Shown here piece by piece: positions 50,888 through 63,701 of a stretch of DNA of 64,000 nt. This DNA comes from Stomoxys calcitrans (lineage: Eukaryota; Arthropoda; Insecta; Diptera; Muscidae). How positions within the stretch are numbered: the first letter of the stretch is position 1; every line of letters begins with the position of its first letter. The stretch is from assembly GCF_963082655.1 (NCBI RefSeq), contig NC_081554.1:121719869-121783868 (forward strand), given 5' to 3'. The position numbers were made by a program, and so were the translations under genes. Under the pieces are notes generated by a model. The model was given only the letters and a program-made list of their open reading frames with translations. It searched no databases and was not told the DNA's origin.

Positions 50888-53390
50888 ATGATTGAGGTAA
50901 TCCAGATAAACCTCCACCGGAGCGAGACTGCTACACACGCTCTGATGGAGAAAATCAGCAAGGGAAAGATTCATATTGCCTTAATTCAGGAACCATGGAC
51001 GACCCGCAACAAAGTTTCTAGACAGAACCATATCAACTACCAATTATTCTATGCTATCACTGGTACTCGGCCGAGGACCTGCGTTATTTGTCATAGAAAT
51101 TTGAATTATATATTTTCCCCAGAGTTGTCAACGTCGGATGCAATAGTGGTGAGATAGGGAGACGGTGGAGCATACTTGGCATCACTTTATCTGCATTTCG
51201 ACTCTCCGACACCGCCTGGTGAGGAAAGCAAAACAGACAGGAAACCAGCTACTAATAGGGTGCGATGCGAACTCTTACCACATTTCGTGGAGTAGTACCA
51301 ACACTAATAAGCGGGGCCAAGCCCTGGCAGAGTTCTTCAATATTAACGACCTAATAACACTTAATATTGGTAACACGGCTAGCTTAGTTAATAGGATTAG
51401 GAAGGAGGTATTAGATGTGAAGATATGTTCGGAAAATCTAATCGATGAGGTTTAGAATTGGATGGTCGCCATGGAACACTCTTTCTCTGACCATCGCTAC
51501 ATTAAGTTTCGAATAGCACGGTGAGCGCCGAATCCGATAAGCTTCCAGAATAAGTTGAAAACCAACTGAACAAAATTCGGAAGGCTATTCAGAAGTAGAC
51601 TTGGGCAAGATAATTAAGATTGTCCAAGCATAGAAGACATTGACGACAATGTCAACAGGATTACAACTGCACTGGTGTGGTCTTTCGAAGATAGTTGTCC
51701 TTTTCGGGAAAGAAAATCAGCCTAAGAAAAACCCTGGATGACCGGGGAGATTCGCAATATTGGGAAAGAGGTCCGCAGACTTTTTAACAGAGCACGTCGT
51801 AAAAAAGCGAAAGTTTATTGGGATGTGTATTACACACGGCTCAAGGACTACAATAAGATTACCAGAGCGGCAAAACGTGCCTCCTGGAAGCTTTTCTGCG
51901 AACAGGTCGATAGCGTTAATGACGCCGCCAAGATAAAAAAGTTTCTCTCAAAAACCCATGTCCAAACTGAAACTTTAGTAGACGATATGGAAGTGAGAGC
52001 AGAGAAAACGTTGAGGCTTTTGATGAAACCCCATTTTCCACAGGATACGACGGGACTCACGGAGATACCGGAATCTTGGAATAATGACGATGATCGAAGG
52101 TTTATAACAACGGAATTTATGGTGAAGAAATCCTTGAGGAGCTTCAAACCATTTAAGTCATCAGGACCTTATGGGATATTTCCGGCGTTACTACAGAAAG
52201 AGACAGACTATCTGGCGCCTCGTCTGGCCAAAATTTTCACAGCGTGTCTAGGACTTTCATATACTCCGAAAGCCTGGCAGGAGGCAAGGGTGGTGTTTAT
52301 ACCCAAGCCCGGCAAGGCAAGTTATGCTACAACAAAGGCCTACAGACCCATAAGCCTTACGTCCTTTCTACTCAAAACCATGGAACGTATTGTAGACACC
52401 ATGATAAAGAGTAGGACATCCAGCGAACTGCTCAAATGCAGATAGCATGCTAATGTCAAGGGAAGGTCGGTGGAGACTGCTCTGCACGAGATTGTGCATA
52501 AAATAGAAGAATTCTTCGATGTCAAAACGTACACACTGGCGGTATGCATTGACATCGAGGGTGCTTTTACCAATGTGTAGACCGACACACTGATCCAATC
52601 CTTAGACCAGTGCCGGGGGGTCCGTATCCTTAGAGACTGGATAAACCACATGCTAAGGAATAGGTGGATAAATTGTGTGTCCAATGGCATAAATGTAAGG
52701 GAGAAAGTGGCACAGGGCACGCCACAAGGAGGCATTTTATGGCCACTCCTATGGGTGACTACCATAAATGGCCACTCCTATGGGTGACTACCATAAATGA
52801 CCTATTACGGATGCTGACTGCAACGCAGACGATGTTATAATACTTCTAAGAGGTAAGGATCCGAACGAGCTATGCGGAAGGGCCGAAAGGGTATTGCATA
52901 TGGTCTCAATGTTAACCCAGAGAAGACTGGAAGATGCCTGTTCACGAGGAAGACGAAGGTGGGCCAATTTAACGCACCACGTTTCCTCAATCAGATCTGA
53001 CAAGGTCAAATTGCTGCCTTCAAAAATTTAAATTAAAATATATTACTTAATTTTTACTTTATAACTAAGTTGCAAATCAAAACTGTACGATTACCTGACC
53101 CATACTTTATATAAGACCTAGTCTTTTGTATGGGTATTATCACAATAAAAATAAATACAAATACAAATAGACGAGACCAAAAAAAAAAAAAATACTTAGG
53201 TGTGATCTTGGACAGGAAACTGAATTGGAAGTGTCACATTCAGGAGCGTACTGAGAAGGCTCACAGATGTTGGGCACTATGTAGACGGGCCAAAGGCTCG
53301 AAATGGGGCCTGAATCCTAGGATATTCCACTGGATCTACAGGAGCGTGATGTGTAATAAGGCCTGTCGAGATCAGTGCAATTCTTCGTAG
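50888..53390 (+). pseudogene. ORF2 (endonuclease and RT) of the LOA element
   Basis: ATG 50888 opens MIEVIQINLHRSETATHALM with KIHIALIQEPWT, the LOA-type APE start. Frame 51165-51455 has LLIGCDANSYHISWSS, and SFSDHRYIKF is near 51480-51510 (catalytic SDH). RT frame 51738-52445 (235 codons) has SLRSFKPFKSSGPYGIFPAL, ARVVFIPKPGKASYATTKAY and RPISLTSFLLKTMERIVD. It continues after a stop with VCIDIEGAFTNV and QGTPQGGI. A 29-bp tandem duplication (52741-52798) and a deletion destroy the palm, leaving NADDV near 52825. Frame 53130-53390 gives KYLGVILDRKLNWKCHIQER. It is inactive. Confidence 0.85.
52741..52798 (+). repeat. 29-bp tandem duplication in the LOA RT
   Basis: GGCCACTCCTATGGGTGACT plus ACCATAAAT occurs twice without gap (52741-52769, 52770-52798). 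The length is not a multiple of three, so it shifts the frame just before the catalytic palm block. Confidence 0.95.
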
Positions 53391-53391
53391 A

Positions 53392-53760
53392 ATGAATAGC
53401 AAGAAGAGCTCAGGTGAGGATGGAATACCTAATTGCGTGCTTCGCAGGGTTGATGCAAGGATGTGTCAGTTCCTTGATGTCGTATTCAAACACTGCCTTA
53501 GCATAAAATATTTTCCAAATGTTTGGAAAACGGCGAAGGATATTCCCATTCTGAAACCGGGTAAGGACCCGACGATGCCCATGAGCTATAGGCCGATTTC
53601 ACTGCTGTCGGTGATTTCTAAGCTCTTCGAGGTATTCATTCTACAGGAGATAAACGAACATATTGAGGAGGAGGAAATTCCAATTTGGATTCAGGAGGGC
53701 TACCTCCACAACGCACGCCCTAATGATACTTGTGGATAGAGCTATGAAGGGATTTAATCA
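53392..53760 (+). pseudogene. Family C RT fragment
   Basis: Open frame 53392-53739: MNSKKSSGEDGIPNCVLRRV, FKHCLSIKYFPNVWKTAKD, IPILKPGKDPTMPMSYRPIS and SKLFEVFILQEINEHIEEEE, the RT fingers region closest to family C at 42500-41990. It has no deletions in this stretch. It is bounded by LOA sequence on the left (about 53391) and by unrelated sequence at about 53780, so only this part was moved here. Confidence 0.85.
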
Positions 53761-53779
53761 TCGCACCGTAGCCTTTGTG

Positions 53780-54868
53780 CGGGGGGGATATCCACCTTTC
53801 TCACAAGGTCGAGCTTTGCGCCCTCCCAGAGAGCGTGAATACCTCTGACGAGCTGTTTGACGGTATCCATATGTTCCGCCGACGTAAAACGCAGCGTAAA
53901 GATGTCCCCTCTAAACTCGCAGCTCATCATTTGTAGAGGTGGAACCTCTACAGAGTTCCACACATGTTCAAAAATCCGATCGTTACCCGATCTTCCACTT
54001 GGGACCGATGATCTGGTGGAGTCCTACCGGATGCACAGCCGATATTGATGACTGCATAAGTCAGCTTATCTCTGTTGGGCTTCCTTGCCACTCTGGCGTA
54101 AGAGGGCGACTCCTAATCATTCTCAGCGACCATCTTCCCCTTCCGTGATGGCTACGGCCTTTTGGAAATTACAGTCCTCCATGAAGACTCACGGGCCGTG
54201 CGCGCTTCCTTCGTTCCTGTTCCGACTTTGTCCACCTCCGCAGGTCACAGTCTGGAGTCTCCATTGCGGGATGGCTGGCTTGGTTTTCCCAGAGTACTTA
54301 AAAGCGGGGAGCTCTTTTTCAGTGTTTTAGCAGTGTTATGCTCTTCGGGAGATCTGATTCTTTTTCCAGCTTCCTTCCAGCATCCTGCACTTTTGCCCGA
54401 TTACGTTGCTGTCTCCTTCGTCGTGCACCGGATCGCTTTCTCGGTCTGCTTGTGAGCTTAGGAAAGTCATCGCTAACTTCTACTGTCATCCCGATGCCCT
54501 CATCTCTCGATTCGGCTGCGATGACTGTTTCATTGGCACAGTCGCTGTCTGAATCCGAGTAAGAAACTCCACCTTTACTTAAAGGCTCGGGACGAACTGT
54601 GCATCCCTCTGGTTTATCCGTCTCCTCCTCATTTATTAGTCTGACAACTAGTTGTGCGCTTGAAGCATTACTCTAGACTAGGAGGACAACATGCTGTGGT
54701 CTGACGACACCACCGCAGATGTTAGTCTTTGGAGTCCATTTTTAGCCTACTCCAAAAGGCTTTAAAATTTTGTCGTAATAGGTAGTACCTATTCCGAGAT
54801 ACGAACATATATTTATTTTTTCTTTGAGGAGCGAAATAAAAACACATCCGCTTCACTCAACGGCTACA
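53780..54868 (-). mobile_element. LOA element 5' part, inverted, next to H4 spacer
   Basis: Minus-strand 5' end at about 54868 (GTAGCCGTTGAG), then ORF1 in pieces: SDSD-type acidic region (about 54560-54480), lysine-rich region, and at 53963-53754 PLQMMSCEFRGDIFTLRFTS followed by a TVKQLVRGIHALWEGAKLDL segment, an RNA-binding part missing from the + copy. It is inverted relative to 49668-53391, so the two form a large inverted repeat. The 5' end abuts the H4 downstream spacer, and the first 305 bp seed the tandem array that follows. Confidence 0.8.
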
Positions 54869-55015
54869 ATACTAATGTATGTACATATATTATAGAAGCT
54901 ACATTTTGCCGGCGGCAAATTGAAAAATGGTAATATTTATTTTCAAGTAAATTTAATATATTTTTTTTTATTAGGAATTTGTTACAAAAAATATCTCTTT
55001 TTAAATATGATTTGT

Positions 55016-55031
55016 GGTCCTGAAAAGAACC
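55016..55031 (-). terminator. Histone H4 3' stem-loop in array unit 1 (repeated in all units)
   Basis: GGTCCTGAAAAGAACC reads GGTTCTTTTCAGGACC on the H4 strand. It is the stem-loop needed for 3' processing of replication-dependent histone mRNA, with one G-U pair. The same 16-mer occurs in every unit, the last at 60037-60052. Confidence 0.85.
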
Positions 55032-55078
55032 GATTTTTTAGTTTTAGAGTTTTTAAAATTTTCTCCACAATAGCGTCA

Positions 55079-55357
<279 letters not shown>

Positions 55358-55759
55358 CTAGACTAGGAGGACAACATGCTGTGGTCTGACGACACCACCG
55401 CAGATGTTAGTCTTTGGAGTCCATTTTTAGCCTACTCCAAAAGGCTTTAAAATTTTGTCGTAATAGGTAGTACCTATTCCGAGATAAGAACATATATTTA
55501 TTTTTTCTTTGAGGAGCGAAATAAAAACACATCCGCTTCACTCAACGGCTACAATACTAATGTATGTATATTATAGAAGCTACATTTTGCCGGCGGCAAA
55601 TTGAAAAATGGTAATATTTATTTTCAAGTAAATTTAATATATTTTTTTTTATTAGGAATTTGTTACAAGAAATATCTCTTTTTAAATATGATTTGTGGTC
55701 CTGAAAAGAACCGATTTTTTAGTTTTAGAGTTTTTAAAATTTTCTCCACAATAGCGTCA

Positions 55760-56038
<279 letters not shown>

Positions 56039-56236
56039 CTAGACTAGGAGGACAACATGCTGTGGTCTGACGACACCACCGCAGATGTTAGTCTTTGGAG
56101 TTAGCCTACTCCAAAAGGCTTTAAAATTTTGTCGTAATAGGTAGTACCTATTCCGAGATACGAACATATATATATTTTTTCTTTGAGGAGCGAAATAAAA
56201 ACATATCCGCTTCACTCAACGGCTACAATACTAATG

Positions 56237-57880
56237 TACAGCGGTCAAAAAAAGTATTCATCATTAGCAAAATTGATAATAAATTCACTTATTTTGGGTA
56301 ATTGAAGAAAATTTAAAGTAAACAAATAATGCAGTTTTATGCAATAGTTTATTTTTCGTAATATATTTTAAAATAAATTCAAAAAATAAATTTAATTAGC
56401 GCAAAAAATGCAATTTTATATAATAACACCAAAAACAGAACAAAAAAAGTATTCATCATTGATGTGCTATCATCGAAGTCAAATTCAAATATTATTTGGG
56501 AATCCCCCTTTTCTGTTTTATTTAGTAAAGGAGGCTTTGCCCTTGACAGCAAATATTTAATTTCATTGAAAATATAGTTTTTGTCAAAATGGGTCGTAAG
56601 CAAAACGAGGTTTCTGATGAGGTAAAAGTTTTGATAATAAAACACCACAGGAATGGTTTAACTCAAAAAACTATCAGTGAAATATTAAATAGACCACGAT
56701 CTACTATACAATCCATCATCAGAAAGTGGACAGAAACGAAAACTGTTGACAATAAACCAAGATCTGGTCGACCAAAAGCACTTTCAGTTGGAGATGTGCG
56801 TTGGCTAGTGCGGCAAGTTCAAAAAACTCCGAAGACAAATGCGACCATTCTTCGTAAAAACACTATGGAACATTTAGGGAAGGAAGTTACTACACAAACA
56901 ATTCGAAATACACTCAAAAGGCATAGTTACAGAGGAAGAACTGCACGTAAGAAGCCCTTTATAAATAAAATAAACCGAGTGAAAAGGCTAAACTTCGCAA
57001 AAATTTATGTAAAACATCCCGAATCATTTTGGAAAACAGTCATTTTTGCAGACGAGAGCAAGTTTAATCTTTTTGGGTGCGATGGAAAGGTCATAGTGTA
57101 CAGAAAACCAAATACAGAGCTTGAAGAACGAAACACAGTTGCTACTGTAAAACATGGTGGAGGTGGTTTAATGGTTTGGGGGTGTATGGCGGCTTCAGGA
57201 GCGGGAAATCTTGAAATTATTAATGGAGGAATGGATCATAAGTATTACATTGACATTTTAAAGAGGAATTTAAAAGATAGTGCTGTAAAACTTGGGCTTG
57301 GTAATAACTTTCAATATTATCAAGATAATGACCCCAAACATTCTGCTTTAAATACCAAGATGTGGATGCTGTATAACTGCCCCAAAGTCATTAAAACTCC
57401 TCCTCAAAGTCCCGACTTGAACCCAATTGAACATCTTTGGGAACATCTCGAACGCAAATTGAGAACGCGCAATTTTTCGAGCAAGAGTCAAATGCAACAG
57501 GTGATAATGGAGGAATGGACTAATATAGACCAAAATATAACCGCTAAATTAGTCCAATCGATGTCAAACCGTTTAAAAGAAGTTATAAGACGCGGTGGTC
57601 GAATAACAAAGTATTAATTTTTTTAAATTATGTTATTTATTTTTTTGTTTTTTTGCAATGATGAATACTTTTTTTGTTTAATTTTTTGTGTTCAGCTGTA
57701 AAATGGCCCTTTTTGTTCCAATAAATACTATTTTTTTCTTTAAAAACAATGAAATTGTGTACATATATATCACACAAGCACTACTGCATCATTAGTTTAA
57801 TATGTTTTTATTCCAATTGTCTTTTGTAGACTTATTAAAAAAAAAACATTGAATGATGAATACTTTTTTTGACCGCTGTA
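56237..57880 (+). mobile_element. Tc1-type DNA transposon, copy 2, full length (1640 bp plus TA)
   Basis: The element is 56239-57878 with TA at 56237-56238 and 57879-57880. Ends and inner repeats match copy 1, including the IR/DR arrangement. It lies in array unit 3 only, in the H4 downstream spacer, and the empty site is visible in units 2, 4, 5 and 6 (ACTAATGTATGTATATTA). It therefore entered after the array formed, or reached unit 3 by recombination. Confidence 0.95.
56589..57617 (+). CDS. Tc1-family DD34E transposase (342 aa), intact, copy 2
   Basis: It has the same length and frame as 18994-20022, with no interruption. Catalytic residues are in VIFADESKFN (Asp155), QDNDPKHS (Asp246) and LNPIEHLWE (Glu281). 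The DNA-binding region and the GGGGLMVWGCMAASG box are complete. It differs from copy 1 at about ten positions, and here the residues look more like the family norm (Leu in TIRNTLKRH, Gly in INGGMDH), so this copy is the better candidate for an active enzyme. That is a judgement from memory of the family. Confidence 0.95.
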   Translation: MGRKQNEVSDEVKVLIIKHHRNGLTQKTISEILNRPRSTIQSIIRKWTETKTVDNKPRSGRPKALSVGDVRWLVRQVQKTPKTNATILRKNTMEHLGKEVTTQTIRNTLKRHSYRGRTARKKPFINKINRVKRLNFAKIYVKHPESFWKTVIFADESKFNLFGCDGKVIVYRKPNTELEERNTVATVKHGGGGLMVWGCMAASGAGNLEIINGGMDHKYYIDILKRNLKDSAVKLGLGNNFQYYQDNDPKHSALNTKMWMLYNCPKVIKTPPQSPDLNPIEHLWEHLERKLRTRNFSSKSQMQQVIMEEWTNIDQNITAKLVQSMSNRLKEVIRRGGRITKY

Positions 57881-58075
57881 TGTATATTATAGAAGCTACA
57901 TTTTGCCGGCGGCAAATTGAAAAATGGTAATATTTATTTTCAAGTAAATTTAATATATTTTTTTTTATTAGGAATTTGTTACAAGAAATATCTCTTTTTA
58001 AATATGATTTGTGGTCCTGAAAAGAACCGATTTTTTAGTTTTAGAGTTTTTAAAATTTTCTCCAAAATAGCGTCA

Positions 58076-58354
<279 letters not shown>

Positions 58355-58751
58355 CTAGACTAGGAGGACAACATGCTGTGGTCTGACGACACCACCGCAG
58401 ATGTTAGTCTTTGGAGTTAGCCTACTCCAAAAGGCTTTAAAATTTTGTCGTAATAGGTAGTACCTATTCCGAGATACGAACATATATTTATTTTTTCTTT
58501 GAGGAGCGAAATAAAAACACATCCGCTTCACTCAACGGCTACAATACTAATGTATGTATATTATAGAAGCTACATTTTCCCGGCGGCAAATTGAAAAATG
58601 GTAATATTTATTTTCAAGTAAATTTAATATATTTTTTTTTTTATTAGGAATTTGTTACAAGAAATATCTCTTTTTAAATATGATTTGTGGTCCTGAAAAG
58701 AACCGATTTTTTAGTTTAAGAGTTTTTAAAATTTTCTCCAAAATAGCGTCA

Positions 58752-59030
<279 letters not shown>

Positions 59031-59425
59031 CTAGACTAGGAGGACAACATGCGGTGGTCTGACGACACCACCGCAGATGTTAGTCTTTGGAGTTAGCCTA
59101 CTCCAAAAGGCTTTAAAATTTTGTCGTAATAGGTAGTACCTATTCCGAGATACGAACATATATTTATTTTTTCTTTGAGGAGCGAAATAAAAACACATCC
59201 GCTTCACTCAACGGCTACAATACTAATGTATGTATATTATAGAAGCTACATTTTGCCGGCGGCAAATTGAAAAATGGTAATATTTATTTTCAAGTAAATT
59301 TAATATATTTTTTTTTATTAGGAATTTGTTACAAGAAATATCTCTTTTTAAATATGATTTGTGGTCCTGAAAAGAACCGATTTTTTAGTTTTAGAGTTTT
59401 TAAAATTTTCTCCAAAATAGCGTCA

Positions 59426-59704
<279 letters not shown>

Positions 59705-60096
59705 CTAGACTAGGAGGACAACATGCTGTGGTCTGACGACACCACCGCAGATGTTAGTCTTTGGAGTTAGCCTACTCCAAAAGGCTTTAAAATTTTGTCG
59801 TAATAGGTAGTACCTATTCCGAGATACGAACATATATTTATTTTTTCTTTGAGGAGCGAAATAAAAACACATCCGCTTCACTCAACGGCTACAATACTAA
59901 TGTATGTATATTATAGAAGCTACATTTTCCCGGCGGCAAATTGAAAAATGGTAATATTTATTTTCAAGTAAATTTAATATATTTTTTTTTATTAGGAATT
60001 TGTTACAAGAAATATCTCTTTTTAAATATGATTTGTGGTCCTGAAAAGAACCGATTTTTTAGTTTTAGAGTTTTTAAAATTTTCTCCAAAATAGCG

Positions 60097-60415
<319 letters not shown>

Positions 60416-60804
60416 AAATTCATTTTAATTTTTTCATTTATTTGCCATTTTTTCTATACTCCGTACAATTAATTCTTATATTAAAGAGGGTGCTTACTCT
60501 TAAAACTTATTCTGTAAATAAACATATTTTTTAATTCGAATAAAAAATTTACAAAAATCAGAAAACAATTTAAGTCGCCGCAAATCTACAATGCCAAAGA
60601 ATCTCTCAAAACAAAAAATAAAATATACTATCAATTCATTTAAAGCCCTGAAAAATCCGGAATCCAAAAAGGGGGTCTACTTCAAAACTAAAAATACCAA
60701 TACTAAAAACCAAGAAAAACTAAAAGTAAAACCTAAAAGTACTGTCTATTTACATATGTACAACTATATACAAGAAAATAAAAACGCAAGGAGGAAAAAC
60801 CACC

Positions 60805-63090
60805 TCACTGCGTTATATCATATACGGTATTCGTTACATCCAAGAAATTATATCTGCTGTTGTAAAACACAAGTCTTCCGTCATTGTAAATCAAATCATT
60901 CCCGTCAAGGAGGGGAATAACAGAGGGGGATAAAACGCTACTGCCATCAATCTGGTCAAGCCGCAGCCCACCGCGCAGCGAATCCGACACTTTCCTATTG
61001 GATAGCATACGGCTTCGCTCCAGGAAGGCAAAGGTCTTGTCCATAAGGTGCACATCCATCCTCTCGATCGCGGCCCTTCGATAAATCTGCCTATTCGAGG
61101 GTCTCCTAAAGCCTCCATCCTCCGTCCTCCTTGACCACCGGTGTGTAGGTCGAGAAATTGCGCCTCGTGTGCTCCTGCCCTCTAGTGAAAACAGTAGCGG
61201 AGCATTTCCTAATGTTCAGTTTAAGGCCCCAGGTCCTAAAAAAGACATTCAGCCCCTCCAGAAATGTGTTCACGGTCAACTCCAGGGTTCTGATCCTGGG
61301 AGCAGCCTGGGCTACCAGCACATCGTCCGCATACATCAACAACAGACCATCCGGGGGACGGTCCGGAATATCGTTCATGTACAAATTGAACTGCACCGGA
61401 CCCAAGAGGGACCCCTGTGGCACGCCAGACCTGATCGCCTACCACTCCAAGCTGCTCACTCCAACCTTCACACTGAAGTATCTACCTCTCAGGAAGCTGT
61501 CTATCATCCTAACCGTGTTCAGATCGAAACCAAAGTTCCAGAACTTACATACGACTCCATCCTACCATACAGAGTCAAAGGCCTTTGCGAAGTCGAGCCC
61601 TACAGCAACCACTCCATCTCTACTCCTTATGGCTTTCGCAGTATATTCCGTAACCGCGACTAGGGCATGCTCCGTCGAGAGTCCTCTCTGGAACCCAAAT
61701 TGACATTCCTTGAACAGATCTCGCTCCTCTGCGAACTCTCTCACTCTCTCCAGCAAGAAAAATCTAAGGAGCTTTCCAAATGGGGAAAGCAGGGAAATTG
61801 GCCTATAATTCTCCACCCCAGCAGGTTCGGAACCACGTTTAACAATGGCTAAAACAATGGCCTTCTTCCACTTAGAAGGGAAGTAACCAAGATTCATGCA
61901 ATGGTTGTATAATATCGCCAAGAACTCATGGGTCTCCTCACCCGCTCTCTTGGTGCCACGTCGGGAACCCCATCAACAGGACCTTTGGCTGCAGCGAATC
62001 CAATCACTCTTGTAACCACAGAGCGAAAGGAGTCATCTATGCTGTTATCCGCCGCACTCGCCAACCTCAGATGTTCCGCAAACAGCCCAGCCTTCTCCGC
62101 CTCATTTGAGACTATGGCCCCATTCTCGCGTACCAAAACTCCGATCACGTTCCTCCGATCAATTCCGGCCATCCTCTTCACCTTACCATATGTCTTGCAG
62201 TTAACCCTACTCCAGCAAGATAGTTCCTCATCCGCCTTCTTTCATGTGTCTCCACAGCATTCCGGATTATAACGTCAATGTTCCTGATAATGGCCTTCAA
62301 CAGTGAAATCCTCGTGGGGTCGCGGCATCTGTAGAGCCTCCGGCATTCCCGCTTCCTTTTTGCCATGAAACCTAGGATCCAAAAGGGTAGGTCCCCTAAA
62401 ACTCCATTTCCAACACGAAGCCTCGGCGTTGAGGATTCAATGGCCTGTCGGAAAACACCGCTCAGGCCGTCCACACTTCTGTCAATCTCCGGAACACCCA
62501 CATTCCTGTCCACCGGTAAATTATACTCTCGAAGACCATTACGTTGCTTGGATCTGAACCAATCAACATTCATCCTTGAAAAATCATACAGGTCCGCACG
62601 CAATCATTTCCGGGCAGGCGAGGAGGAAATCAAATAAAGGCTTACCACGTCTACTCACCAGTACATCTCCCCAGCACGGGTGACGAGCAATGAAGTCGTC
62701 CCCTACCACCAATTCACCCTGCGCACAGAGCCTCAGGATAGGGTCAAAGGCCGAAGGATCAAAATTGGCCCACGGCGGAAAATAAAGCGAAACGAAGAAG
62801 TACGGCGTATTCCGTACCCAGATCCCCACTGCACAAGTCTCCATGTCTCCAGTGTTCAATGTCACCCTCTCCGATCGTATCCGCTACTTGACAAGTATGG
62901 CCGTCCCTCCTCCTCTTATGCCGTTCATTCTATCCTGCCGGTACACCTTGTAATCATCGAATTGGAGGTCGTATCTGTGTTCAGCAACCAGGAGTATGTC
63001 CACATCATGTTGTTCGGCAAATCTCTCCAAGTAGTGTCGCTTGTAAGTAGCGACAATAGAGTTAACGTTGATGAAAAAGCAACGCAACAT
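60805..63090 (-). pseudogene. ORF2 (endonuclease-linker-RT) of family F
   Basis: Endonuclease: MLRCFFINVNSIVATYKRHY, DVDILLVAEHRYD (12 bp shorter than the copy at 63757), RGGGTAILVK, a stop, then VSLYFPPWANF and GELVVGDDFIARHPCWGD. Linker: PVDRNVGVPEIDRSVDGLSG. RT: YNHCMNLGYFPSKWKKAIVL, ENYRPISLLSPFGKLLRFFL, CQFGFQRGLSTEHALVAV, GLDFAKAFDSVW, SGVPQGSLLGPVQFNLYMND and GLLLMYADDVLVAQ (YADD intact), ending FLDVTNTVYDITQ. The total is about 760 codons with roughly five breaks. In life it nicks and copies at the target. Confidence 0.85.
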
Positions 63091-63365
63091 CTAGATGTGC
63101 AGAAGGAGTCCCAGAATTGCACTGGCTCTCCCTTCTGCTCCTTCAATCTTACGGAAATGGTGGGCATAGGCATGAATATCAACCAAGACGTCTAATACTT
63201 TTTTGCCATAATAGGCCATGCAGTCCGCATGTATGCCCTTTCCAGCCGAGAGGGCATTGCTGGTCATTGCGACGCCGGCCTCTGGGACCGCGTTGTCATT
63301 GGCTGTCATAGCAGTCATCGCTGCATATGAGACTCCCTGTCTCACCGTTCTGCTGACCCGATTGG

Positions 63366-63700
63366 TCATCCTAGCCTTCGCCATCTTTTACGCTCCTCTA
63401 CCTTCTTCAACAGGGCCACTTTATGTGGGCACTCCCGAGAGCTGGCGGCGTGTTCCCTCTCACAGTTCGCGCAGTGAAGCGGAGGAACCGATGTCATCTT
63501 CGCCGCCTCCTCCTTGGGCGGTATCAGGCACTTCCCCGGACCATGCGGCTGTGCACATTTCACACAGCGGTATTGCATCACGCAGTTGGTGAATGTGTGA
63601 AGTATTTGTAACCTCTCTCCGCCAACATTACCTTCACCTTGTCAAAAAAATTCAAACCTCTTAAGCGCAGTGAAATGAGATTCATCCTTACCTTTTTTAA
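63366..63700 (-). pseudogene. ORF1 remnant of family F (zinc knuckles)
   Basis: Frame 63581-63366 has QYRCVKCAQPHGPGKC and CANCEREHAASSREC, two CCHC-type knuckles. Upstream (about 63640-63600) AERGYKYFTHSPT-like sequence is the start of the PRE_C2HC block shared with family B. The first knuckle and the N-terminus are missing, because the inverted copy starts at 63702. A basic C-terminal segment follows at 63384-63091. Confidence 0.7.
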
Positions 63701-63701
63701 T

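Larger units (their letters stand above)
49668..53391 (+). mobile_element. LOA-clade non-LTR retrotransposon, near full-length but 3'-truncated
   Basis: The 5' end GTAGCCGTTGAGTGGAGCGG (about 49674) is shared with the inverted fragment ending at 54868. ORF1 spans 49685-50880, ORF2 50888 to about 53390. ORF2 has endonuclease, RT and the start of the C-terminal region, but RNase H and 3' end are missing because family C sequence begins at about 53391. Motifs place it in LOA/R1-group elements, distinct from the Jockey-like families. Confidence 0.82.
60428..63700 (-). mobile_element. Family F Jockey-like element, copy 1, inserted in the H4 leader
   Basis: On the minus strand: gag remnant (about 63700-63366), endonuclease (63090-62584), linker (62603-61930), RT (61921-60805) and 3' UTR (60804 to about 60428). 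The 3' end meets GAATTTAATTTAAA, part of the H4 leader seen at 20730 and 44630, so it lies just upstream of H4 in sense orientation. It is the most complete ORF2 in the window, but has stops and frameshifts. Confidence 0.85.
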
